A stretch of 7,256 bases of DNA from Chloroflexota bacterium (lineage in GTDB: Bacteria; Chloroflexota; Limnocylindria; Limnocylindrales; CSP1-4). The notes under the pieces were generated by a model. The model saw only the letters and a list, made by a program, of their open reading frames with translations, did not search any database and had not been told where the DNA came from. The stretch spans positions 1 through 7,256 of the forward strand of contig JACVXW010000047.1 in NCBI GenBank assembly GCA_015661135.1. The letters run 5' to 3'. A program made the position numbers and the translations under genes. Numbering within the stretch: position 1 is the stretch's first letter; each line of letters begins with the position of its first letter. Below are positions 1 through 6,050 of this stretch, one piece after another.

Positions 1-240
1 TGGCCTCGTCGTTGACCCGGTTGCCTGGCTATGCACCTCGGCGGGAATACCGCCCGAATATGCCGCCGAGATGCATGACGCGACCTCGTCGTTGACCCGG
101 TTGCCCGGCTATGCACCTCGCGGGAATACCGCCCGAACATGCCGCCGAGATGCATGATGCGGCCTCGTGTTGACCCGGTTGCCTGGCTATGCACCTCGCC
201 GGAATACCGCCGCCCGAATATGCCGCCGAGATGCATAGCC
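1..240. repeat. Three tandem copies of an ~80-bp palindrome-bearing repeat
   Basis: Three head-to-tail units begin with CCTCGT at 4, 84 and 163, giving periods of 80 and 79 bp. Each has the same order: a GTTGACCCGGTTGCC block, then GCTATGCACCTCG, then GAATACCGCCCGAA, then CCGCCGAGATGCAT. The last part is nearly the reverse complement of the ATGCACCTCGGCGG arm, so each unit can fold into a hairpin. In unit 1 the arms are 31-44 and 63-76, matching at 13 of 14 positions. The units differ by single substitutions and by 1-3 base indels. The first three bases look like the tail of an earlier unit, so the array probably continues beyond the left edge. No gene is seen in 1-297. Confidence 0.9.
185..240. 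repeat. Extended inverted repeat in the last array unit
   Basis: The arms are 185-202 and 223-240 and match at 16 of 18 positions, around a 20-nt loop. One mismatch would be a G-U wobble in one of the two RNA strands. In this last unit the arm reaches further than in units 1 and 2, because the right flank reads ATGCATAGCC and mirrors the GGCTATGCA of the left arm. It may act as a transcript end for the minus-strand operon (the ASCH stop lies 58 bp away) or be the boundary of a REP-like element. Neither role is shown by the sequence. Confidence 0.6.
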
Positions 241-272
241 CTGCGGGGCGTGAATCGTCAGCTCGGCACGGG

Positions 273-296
273 GCGCCGGAGCGCCGGAGCGCCGGG
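273..296. repeat. Three 8-bp GC-rich tandem repeats after the ASCH stop
   Basis: GCGCCGGA occurs at 273-280 and 281-288, followed by a one-base variant at 289-296. The run sits directly downstream of the ASCH gene stop codon. It contains a small GGCGC/GCGCC hairpin with a four-base loop. There is no U-tract, so a terminator role is weak. Replication slippage in GC-rich DNA is the simplest origin. Confidence 0.5.
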
Positions 297-297
297 A

Positions 298-768
298 TCA
301 GCCCTCGGCGTCGACCGGCGGCGGCCAGACCTTGACGAAGCGCTCGAGAACGACCCGTGTGGCGTCATCCATCGGCGTCCCTTCCCGAGCGAAGAACCAC
401 TCGTGGACCGTGCGCCAATGGGCGAGCGAACGATCGCCCTCGCCCTCCACCCAGGCGAATGCCTCATCGACCTCGCCGAACTGCCGAACCTCGACCGACG
501 CTGTCCGGATGATGCACAACGGGCGCCCTTCGCCGTCGAGGATCACCGAGTGATCGCCGACCTGGGGCATCGGCTCCTCGCCCGAGGCGAATGCGGCCTC
601 TGTTGACGTGGTCGCCCGCTTCGGTCCATCGCGAACGAGCAGGCCGAGCTCCGTCATCAACTCGGGTAGCGACTCGTCCCCGAACCCCCAGGCCGTGTAC
701 GACCCGCTGGCGCCGCTCGCCGCGGCGTACTCCTCCCAGAACCAGGCGATGGCGTCAGACCCTGGCAC
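298..768 (-). CDS. ASCH domain-containing protein
   Basis: This 156-residue protein covers a full ASCH domain, a PUA-like beta-barrel fold linked to RNA or modified-nucleoside chemistry; family members include small ribonucleases and a bacterial N4-acetylcytidine amidohydrolase. Seen here are the AWGFGD segment (26-31), GPKRATTS (48-55) with the Lys50 and Thr53 pair typical of the domain, a GE..P..GD..VILDG stretch (63-79), CIIRT (85-89), and a C-terminal EGEGDRSLAHWR segment (108-119) common in this subgroup. No signal peptide or membrane segment is present, so it should be cytoplasmic. The start is a GTG 17 nt after the ecfT stop; GAGAGG overlapping that stop can serve as its ribosome binding site. 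It is the last gene of the operon. The fold is secure. The substrate is unknown. Confidence 0.88.
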   Translation of the reverse strand: MPGSDAIAWFWEEYAAASGASGSYTAWGFGDESLPELMTELGLLVRDGPKRATTSTEAAFASGEEPMPQVGDHSVILDGEGRPLCIIRTASVEVRQFGEVDEAFAWVEGEGDRSLAHWRTVHEWFFAREGTPMDDATRVVLERFVKVWPPPVDAEG

Positions 769-784
769 GGCGTTCGCGGCCCTC

Positions 785-1633
785 TCAGCCCGGGAGGATC
801 GCGTCGGGAACCCAGACCCTCGCGCTCGAGGTCGTGAACCCGGCGATCGTCGCGGATACGAGCATCAGGACGAGGAGGACCAGGACGATCCGGTCCATCC
901 GGTCGAACCGCAGCTCGCGCAGCCAGGACCGGGGGCCCGTCCCGAAGGCGCGGAGATCCATCGCGTCGATCGTGTCCTCGGCGCCGACGATCGCGTTGAC
1001 GACCGTCGGGACCAGGATCGGACCCTGGCGGCGCATCCGGCCGAAGATCCCGCCGGCTCCCTTGTCCAGCTCCATGCCCCGCACTCGCTGCGCGTCGATC
1101 GTCGTCTGGAGGTCCGCCGCCAGCGAGGGGATGAAACGGAACGTGAGATCGATCGCGAAGGCAAAGCGGTCCGGGATCCCGAGGCGCGCAAAGGTCGCCC
1201 CGAAGTCCGCCGGGTTCATCGCGAACGCGAGCGGGAAACCGACCCCGGCCATCGCCAGGAACCGGATCAGCTGCGTCAGTGCGTACATGAGCGACTCGGC
1301 CGACACCGGCGTCCCGACCAGCGGCAGGTACAGGTAGACGTGCAGCTGGTCGTCGGGGATCCGCGGCACACGCCCTCCGGCGATGACGCCGTTGACGAGG
1401 ACCAGCAGGCTGACGAAGAAGAGGACGAACGCCCACTGGCGCCGGACGGCGCGGAACGGGATGCCGGCACTCCGGTAATAGATGAAGGAGATCAGCGCGA
1501 GGACGAGCATCAGGCGCAGGTCCCAGACCTGGATGGCCGTGAAGACGAAGCAGACGACGGTCAGAACGATGAGGCGGGGGTCCCGCCGTGACAGCCAGGA
1601 CCCCCGCCCGAGATAGCGCGGCGTGTAGTTCAC
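785..1633 (-). CDS. ecfT: ECF transporter transmembrane (coupling) protein EcfT
   Basis: EcfT is the membrane scaffold of an energy-coupling factor importer. It passes ATPase movement to the S component so that the latter releases its vitamin or metabolite into the cell. The 282-residue protein starts with a Y.P..G...WL...DPR opening typical of the CbiQ/EcfT family. Hydrophobic segments lie near 21-52, 67-86, 117-138 and 248-266. The cytoplasmic coupling helices carry the two diagnostic motifs: AQRVRG (181-186), preceded by FRFIPSL, and MDLRAFG (225-231). Their arginines dock into the two ATPase domains. The start is GTG, with AAGGG a few bases upstream. The gene follows the S component after 31 nt, and its stop overlaps the putative ribosome binding site of the ASCH gene. 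Confidence 0.94.
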   Translation of the reverse strand: MNYTPRYLGRGSWLSRRDPRLIVLTVVCFVFTAIQVWDLRLMLVLALISFIYYRSAGIPFRAVRRQWAFVLFFVSLLVLVNGVIAGGRVPRIPDDQLHVYLYLPLVGTPVSAESLMYALTQLIRFLAMAGVGFPLAFAMNPADFGATFARLGIPDRFAFAIDLTFRFIPSLAADLQTTIDAQRVRGMELDKGAGGIFGRMRRQGPILVPTVVNAIVGAEDTIDAMDLRAFGTGPRSWLRELRFDRMDRIVLVLLVLMLVSATIAGFTTSSARVWVPDAILPG

Positions 1634-1664
1634 GGCCCTTGCGTGACGCTGCGCGGCCGCTGGC

Positions 1665-2231
1665 TCAGCGGCCCATCCGTTCCTTGACCGGCTCCCACGC
1701 GTAGACGAGCACCGGGACGAGGATGATGGTCGACACGAGGTTGCCGATGACCACCGGGATGTACTCCGTGGAGATCACCGTGTTCATGTCATAGCCGCTG
1801 AGGGCCATGTCCGTGAACACGAACAGGAACCCGACGACCACGCCGACAGTGCCGGCGATCGCACCGGCGATCGCGCGGTTCATCAGGCTGCCGCCGATCA
1901 TCGAGGCGAGGTACATCGGGGCGAGGCCGGCGATGAGGCCGACGAGGCCGTTCGCGATGCTCCAGTTCCACGACGTGAGAAGACCCCAGCCGGAAATCTG
2001 GTCGCCGACGGCATTGCCGACGAAGCCGGTGAAGAAGCCGACGACCGGCCCGAACGCGTAGCCGAAGAACGGCACGAGCGCGAAGGCCGGGCGGGCGCTC
2101 ACGTCCTTCGTGCCCGGCACAGGCACCTGGAACGTCAACAGGATTCCGTAGAGCGCGGCGCCGATGGCCGCGTAGACGATGACTCGCGAGTCCACGCCCC
2201 ACAGGGAGCGCGGCATTGACATCGAGGACAT
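1665..2231 (-). CDS. ECF transporter substrate-specific (S) component
   Basis: This 188-residue membrane protein binds the transported substrate and docks onto the EcfT-ATPase module. The first helix (about 17-33) contains overlapping AxxxA motifs (Ala21-Ala25 and Ala22-Ala26), the S-component surface that packs against EcfT. A RPA..LVPFFGYAFGP stretch (47-62) followed by GF..GN..GD (69-77) and further hydrophobic helices resembles the riboflavin-type S-component family (ECF-ribofla_trS), which also holds many members of unknown specificity. The start was set at the ATG at 2231 because AAGGAGG lies 6 nt before it. An in-frame ATG at 2267 would add twelve polar residues but would place that Shine-Dalgarno inside the gene. 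The substrate cannot be read from sequence. Confidence 0.9.
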   Translation of the reverse strand: MSSMSMPRSLWGVDSRVIVYAAIGAALYGILLTFQVPVPGTKDVSARPAFALVPFFGYAFGPVVGFFTGFVGNAVGDQISGWGLLTSWNWSIANGLVGLIAGLAPMYLASMIGGSLMNRAIAGAIAGTVGVVVGFLFVFTDMALSGYDMNTVISTEYIPVVIGNLVSTIILVPVLVYAWEPVKERMGR

Positions 2232-2237
2232 CCGATC

Positions 2238-2244
2238 CCTCCTT
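2238..2244 (-). promoter_or_regulatory. Strong Shine-Dalgarno of the S-component gene
   Basis: On the minus strand this reads AAGGAGG, ending 6 nt before the ATG at 2231. It is the clearest ribosome binding site in the operon. It decides the S-component start against the in-frame ATG at 2267, and it may raise S-component translation relative to its neighbours. Confidence 0.8.
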
Positions 2245-2273
2245 GGATAGCCCTTGAAACCGGGCATGAATGG

Positions 2274-3971
2274 TCAGCCAGCGCCGACGGCGGATCCTCC
2301 TTCCCCCTCGGGTGTGCCGCTCCGGACGTTCATCAGGACGTGGGCGGCAAGTGTCTCAGCGTCGAGGAACCCGACCTCCGGGCGCCGCCAACGGGCATTG
2401 GCGCGCATCAGCGATGTCGGGCGAAGGTTGCACGCGATCCAGCGATCGACGTCCTCGACGACGAGGGCGGGCGGGCCGTCGGCGACGACCTGACCGTCCA
2501 TGAACAGCAGGATACGGCTTGCGTGCGTCAATGCAAGGTCCACGTCGTGTGTCACGAGGTAGATCGATTCGAGATCCGGGATCGCCAACACCTCGGCCAT
2601 GAAGCTTCGCGCCGTCCGGTGATCCTGGCCTGCCGAGGGCTCGTCCAGGATCAGGGTGGGTGGTTCGAGCGCCAGGGCGATCGCGAGGGCCAGCCGCTTC
2701 TGCTGCCCGAACGAGAGCGTGAGTGGCGGCCGGTCCAGGATGTCGTCCAGCTCGTCGAGCGAGGTTCGCCGGAGGGCGGCGGCAATGATCGCCTCGAAGT
2801 TCGCGGGGTCGCGCCCGAGGTTGCGCGGGCCGAACACGAGCTCCTCGCGGACGTTTCGCGCGAACAGCATCTGGCTCGGGCTCTGGAAGACGTAGCCGAA
2901 GGTGGCGGCGAGTTCGGCGACGGTCCGGTCCGCGATCGGCGCGCCGTCGACGAGGATCCGGCCTGCCGTGGTGGGCATTAGGTGCATCGCGGCTCGGAAC
3001 AGGGTCGTCTTGCCGGAGCCGTTCGGCCCCAGGACCGCAACGACCTCGCGCCGCCCAAGGCGAGCGTCCACCCCATGGAGGATCTCCCGGTCACCGTAGC
3101 CGGCGCGGACGCCCTCGTACGCCAGTCGCGGCGTGGATTCAGCGGCTGGAATCGGGTCAATCGCACCGGATGTGTGCGGGGCCGAGGCTCGTGCCAGACC
3201 GGGGTCGGCTCGGAATCGTTCGAGCACCACCTCGAACGGCAGCTTGACCGCCTTCGGGTCGGCGATACGCAGGAACCCGGGGACGTCGCCGAGATAGCGG
3301 GTGATCCCTTCATCGAGGTAGAGGACGCGATCCGGCCGGAGGTCGAGGGCTTCCTCCACCCGGTGTTCGACGATGAGGATCGCGTGGCCCTCGTCGGCGA
3401 GGGTTCGCAGGATCGCGAGGAGCCGACCGGCCGTCGCCGGATCCAGGTTCGCGAGCGGCTCGTCGACGACGTACAGCCGGGGCTCCAGCATGAGGATCCC
3501 GCCCATCGCGAGGAGCTGCCGCTCACCACCGGAAAGCGCCGAGGTCTCGCGCCCGAGGAGCGGCCGGAGGAGGGCCCGGTCCGCCACTTCCCCGATCCGG
3601 CGACGGATCACGGCCCGCTCCACGCCCAGGTTCTCCGGCCCGAAGGCGAGCTCGGCCTCGACCGTGGCCCCCACGATCTGCTTCGCGGGGTCCTGCAGCA
3701 TCGTCCCGATCGAGCGCGAGATGTCGCGCAACCGAAGGTCCGTCGTGAGCTGACCCGCGACGCGAACGGTGCCGAGGAACTCCCCGGGATAGGCGTGCGG
3801 GATCAGCCCGTTGATCGCCCGGATGAGGGTGCTCTTGCCGCAGCCCGACGGCCCGGCAACCAGCACGACCTCGCCCGCCTGGATCGAGAGGTTGATGTCC
3901 CGAATGGCCGGCTCGGTCGCCCGCCGATAGCGGAAGGTCAGCCCCTCGATCTGGACGATCGGATCAGGCAT
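2274..3971 (-). CDS. ecfA: ECF transporter ATPase, two fused nucleotide-binding domains
   Basis: This 565-residue protein joins the two ATPase subunits that power an ECF importer, so no separate EcfA1/EcfA2 genes are needed. Domain 1 has Walker A GPSGCGKST (40-48), Q-loop Gln93, signature LSGGE (146-150), Walker B ending in Asp170-Glu171, D-loop around 175-177 and switch His203. Domain 2 has Walker A GPNGSGKTT (315-323), Q-loop Gln363, signature LSFGQ (419-423), Walker B ending in Asp443-Glu444, and switch His475. Both catalytic glutamates are present, so both sites look active. FGPENLG (110-116) and FGPRNLG (380-386) are typical of ECF ATPases. A linker of about 45 residues joins the halves, and about 60 residues follow the second domain. 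The start is an ATG 18 nt after the SAM hydrolase stop; its Shine-Dalgarno is weak. Confidence 0.95.
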   Translation of the reverse strand: MPDPIVQIEGLTFRYRRATEPAIRDINLSIQAGEVVLVAGPSGCGKSTLIRAINGLIPHAYPGEFLGTVRVAGQLTTDLRLRDISRSIGTMLQDPAKQIVGATVEAELAFGPENLGVERAVIRRRIGEVADRALLRPLLGRETSALSGGERQLLAMGGILMLEPRLYVVDEPLANLDPATAGRLLAILRTLADEGHAILIVEHRVEEALDLRPDRVLYLDEGITRYLGDVPGFLRIADPKAVKLPFEVVLERFRADPGLARASAPHTSGAIDPIPAAESTPRLAYEGVRAGYGDREILHGVDARLGRREVVAVLGPNGSGKTTLFRAAMHLMPTTAGRILVDGAPIADRTVAELAATFGYVFQSPSQMLFARNVREELVFGPRNLGRDPANFEAIIAAALRRTSLDELDDILDRPPLTLSFGQQKRLALAIALALEPPTLILDEPSAGQDHRTARSFMAEVLAIPDLESIYLVTHDVDLALTHASRILLFMDGQVVADGPPALVVEDVDRWIACNLRPTSLMRANARWRRPEVGFLDAETLAAHVLMNVRSGTPEGEGGSAVGAG

Positions 3972-3989
3972 GGGCGAGCCCCCGGGCGG

Positions 3990-4817
3990 TCAGGCCGGCA
4001 CGATGCGGGCCGGGTCGTCCAGGCCCAGCCCCAGGCGCTCCGCGGCGTTGCCCTGGTTGTCGGCGAGCGAGAGGTGGCCCTCGGAATCCTCCATAAGCAG
4101 TGAAGCGCCAAACGGGACGTTCCCGAACGTACGAGCCCACGTGGTGTCCTCGGTGAGGGCGGGCCGGTCCCCGTGGGCCGGGAACTCGACCCGGACGCGG
4201 CGACCCGGCTGGAGTGGACCGATGGCTGCCTCGAGGTCGGCGGTCGTTCCGGCGAACGTCACGTTACCGAAGATGAGGACGTGGACGATCTGGGTCTCGA
4301 GCTCGCCGGGCCGGATCGTCGGGCGGGGGATCGCGAGCCGGACCAGGGTCGCCGGGTCGATCGCCGGTCCCACGACCTCGATCGGCGTCCCCATCGCGAT
4401 GTGCGCCGCCATCGGCGCGAAGATGTCGCGGCCGTGGAAGCTGCTGCTGACGACCGGCAGCATGAGGTCCCGATTCTCGAGCACATGCGCTGCCCGGATC
4501 CCGCCCAGCCGCTCGGCGACGGGCATCAACAGCCCGTTGTCCGGCCCGATCAGGATGTCCCCGCGGGCAACCTCGAGGGCCACGGCGCGCCGATCCGTGC
4601 CCACTCCTGGGTCGACGACCGCGACATGGACGCCGATCGGCATGTACGGCAGCGCGAAGACCAGGGTCCCGGCGCCTTCCCGGATCGAGTAGCGCGGGAT
4701 CTGGTGGCTGACGTCGATGATCAGGGCGTCGGGTGCGATCCGGTACATCACCCCGCGGCAGACGGCCGGCGCCGAGGGTCCGAAGTCCGTGGCGAAGGTG
4801 ATGACCGGCCGGGTCAC
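3990..4817 (-). CDS. SAM hydroxide adenosyltransferase (DUF62), paralogue A
   Basis: The family cleaves S-adenosylmethionine with water to adenosine and L-methionine and is related to the fluorinase and chlorinase enzymes. The 275-residue protein has the N-terminal TDFG motif (10-13), VVDPGVGT (67-74), GPDNG (91-95), FHGRDIFAP (127-135), FGN (183-185) and C-terminal DNQGNAAERLG (253-263). Asp69, Arg76 and His128 correspond to the Asp-Arg-His set of characterised SAM hydrolases, which argues for hydrolase rather than halogenase chemistry. Odd point: the Asp normally two residues before FGN is Leu181, whereas paralogue B keeps it. Translation starts at a GTG overlapping the stop of paralogue B by 4 nt, so the two are probably translationally coupled. 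Family assignment is secure; activity of this copy is less certain. Confidence 0.92.
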   Translation of the reverse strand: MTRPVITFATDFGPSAPAVCRGVMYRIAPDALIIDVSHQIPRYSIREGAGTLVFALPYMPIGVHVAVVDPGVGTDRRAVALEVARGDILIGPDNGLLMPVAERLGGIRAAHVLENRDLMLPVVSSSFHGRDIFAPMAAHIAMGTPIEVVGPAIDPATLVRLAIPRPTIRPGELETQIVHVLIFGNVTFAGTTADLEAAIGPLQPGRRVRVEFPAHGDRPALTEDTTWARTFGNVPFGASLLMEDSEGHLSLADNQGNAAERLGLGLDDPARIVPA

Positions 4818-5656
4818 GGGATGCCTCGGGCCGGCCGGATCCGGACGGGTCGCCCGGACTCGATGCCGAGGCGGGCGGCGGCGTTGCCCTGGTTGTCCGC
4901 GATCGCCAGCCCGCCGAACGAGTTCTCGTAGAGGAGCGGCGCCCCGGCCGGACGCTCACCGAATGTCCGGCACCACGGCATGTCTTCCCGCAGGCCCGGG
5001 TGGCCGTCATGGGCCGGGAAGTCCACGCTGAGCGGCCGGCCGGCCGCCAGCGGCCCGATCGCGGATTCCAGGTCCATCGGCACGCCGGCCAGCCGGATGT
5101 TGCCGAACGAGTCGATGAACAGGACGGTCGTCTCCAGGCCGCCATCGTGCCGACTGGGCGCAGGGAAGTCGAGCGCCACCAGGGTGGCGATGTCGATCGG
5201 AGGCCCGACATCCGCAAACGGCGTGCCGGTCGCGATGCGCGCGGCGATCGGGGCGAAGATGTCACGCCCGTGGAAAGTGAAGGTCGTCCGCGCCAGCATC
5301 AGGTCACGGTTTGCAAGGGTGCGCGCATCCACGACTCCGCCGAGCACGGCGGCCGCCGGCATCAGGACGCCGTTGTCCGGGCCGATCAGGACATCCCCGC
5401 GGGCGACCCGCAGGCCGATCGCCCGCCGCTCCGTCCCGACACCGGGATCCACGACCGCGACGTGGACGCCGACCGGGAGCCACGGCACGGCCGACCAGAG
5501 CAGATACGCGCCGTCGCGGATGGCGTACTTCCGGACGCTGTGGCTGATGTCGATGATCTGGGCGTCGCGGGCGATCCCGAGCATTACCCCGCGGCAGATC
5601 GCCGGCGCCGATTCAGGGCCGAAGTCGGTGAGAAAGCTGATGACGGGCCTATCCAT
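4814..5656 (-). CDS. SAM hydroxide adenosyltransferase (DUF62), paralogue B
   Basis: This is the first gene of the operon: 280 residues, the usual length for SAM hydrolases that form adenosine and L-methionine. It carries TDFG (10-13), VVDPGVGT (68-75), GPDNG (92-96), FHGRDIFAP (129-137), IDSFGN (181-186) and DNQGNAA (254-260). Asp70, Arg77 and His129 match the catalytic Asp-Arg-His set, and Asp182 before FGN is retained. By eye about half of its residues match paralogue A along the whole length, so the pair is a tandem duplication that has since diverged. The start was placed at the ATG at 5656, since the reading frame upstream (to 5875) is low-complexity, crosses a hairpin and shows no family similarity. 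No good Shine-Dalgarno precedes this ATG. No signal peptide is seen; it should be cytoplasmic. Confidence 0.93.
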   Translation of the reverse strand: MDRPVISFLTDFGPESAPAICRGVMLGIARDAQIIDISHSVRKYAIRDGAYLLWSAVPWLPVGVHVAVVDPGVGTERRAIGLRVARGDVLIGPDNGVLMPAAAVLGGVVDARTLANRDLMLARTTFTFHGRDIFAPIAARIATGTPFADVGPPIDIATLVALDFPAPSRHDGGLETTVLFIDSFGNIRLAGVPMDLESAIGPLAAGRPLSVDFPAHDGHPGLREDMPWCRTFGERPAGAPLLYENSFGGLAIADNQGNAAARLGIESGRPVRIRPARGIP

Positions 5657-5702
5657 GGCCAGCGATGGTACAGAACGCCCGCCGCTTCGACGGCCCGGGA
5701 AT
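5657..5702 (-). promoter_or_regulatory. Putative operon promoter with a very short leader
   Basis: Minus-strand TACCAT at 5670-5665 matches the -10 consensus at four of six positions and ends 8 nt before the first operon ATG. No convincing -35 box is found at 16-18 nt spacing. With no Shine-Dalgarno in the leader, a leaderless or near-leaderless transcript fits. The evidence is weak. Confidence 0.25.
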
Positions 5703-5739
5703 CCGAAACGGCGCCCGGAGGAGGAGGGCGCCGTTTCGG
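5703..5739. terminator. Perfect 14-bp stem hairpin, probable terminator
   Basis: The arms 5703-5716 (CCGAAACGGCGCCC) and 5726-5739 are exact reverse complements around a 9-nt purine loop. The hairpin begins 56 nt after the stop of the small minus-strand gene at 5796 and sits upstream of the SAM hydrolase operon, so ending that gene's transcript is the natural role. The T-rich flank (TTTTGGTT) is on the plus-strand side; the minus-strand side has only ATTCCC. It could be a bidirectional terminator or, if the operon promoter lies further upstream, a leader structure. Confidence 0.65.
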
Positions 5740-5795
5740 TTTTGGTTGCCGGTCGCGGGAGGAGGGCCCACAGGCCGGCGAATGTGGTGGGGCTG

Positions 5796-6050
5796 TCAGG
5801 CCGCGCCGCCCATGGCGGCGTACTTCGTCCCGAGACCGTCGTCCGCACCCAGGCGGCCGGTCCGGCAGAGCTCACGGAGGAAGAGGAGGCGGTCGATGTC
5901 GGCGACGCGCCACGGCTGGCCCTGGCCGACTTCGATGCCGTTCATGTAGGCGGTCAGGTTGGCGGCCTCGCCGGGGGTGAACCCGCGCACCAGCAGGGAT
6001 CGATAGGTGGCCCGCGTGGTCGTGGTGCGGTCCCGATCCTGGGTGGCCAT
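5796..6050 (-). CDS. Small hypothetical protein (84 aa)
   Basis: I do not recognise a named family. The 84-residue protein has a polar, Thr/Arg-rich start (2-15), then TYRSLLVRGFTPGEAANL and a probable second helix containing IDRLLFLREL, and a Gly/Ala-rich tail. The helix - TPGEAANL - helix pattern recalls a small helix-turn-helix or helical adaptor, with no catalytic motif, signal peptide or membrane segment. The start was chosen at the ATG at 6050, with AGGG and GAGG 6-12 nt upstream. An in-frame upstream start at 6116 would add 22 residues through the divergent promoter region and is less likely. The gene is divergent from the WYL regulator and is followed by a strong hairpin, so it looks like a separate transcription unit, possibly controlled by that regulator. 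Confidence 0.65.
   Translation of the reverse strand: MATQDRDRTTTTRATYRSLLVRGFTPGEAANLTAYMNGIEVGQGQPWRVADIDRLLFLRELCRTGRLGADDGLGTKYAAMGGAA

Noticed and set aside
1..240. CRISPR array
   Set aside because: Units are about 80 bp and directly abut; there are no unique spacers between short repeats, and no cas genes are in the window.
608..1591. Long plus-strand open frame (327 codons)
   Set aside because: It is antisense to ecfT and the ASCH gene, both with clear family motifs. Its translation is Arg/Asp/Glu-rich low-complexity, as expected for a shadow frame in GC-rich DNA.
2982..4103. Plus-strand open frame (373 codons) opposite the ATPase gene
   Set aside because: It lies opposite an intact double ATPase with all motifs, and its translation has no recognisable domain.
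4264..5265. Minus-strand open frame (333 codons) in another phase across both SAM hydrolases
   Set aside because: It overlaps two real genes on the same strand. The translation is Arg/Ser/Pro-rich with no motif.
3990..5656. Fluorinase or chlorinase activity for the DUF62 pair
   Set aside because: Both proteins keep the Asp-Arg-His residues and the FHGRD motif of SAM hydrolases, so hydrolysis is the better assignment.
5657..5795. SAM, FMN or thiamine riboswitch upstream of the operon
   Set aside because: Only a simple hairpin is present. No conserved riboswitch core sequences could be recognised, and the leader is short.
5657..5875. N-terminal extension of SAM hydrolase B by 73 residues
   Set aside because: The extension is Pro/Ser/Arg-rich, is read through the hairpin, enters the coding region of the 84-aa gene, and precedes a start that gives the normal family length.
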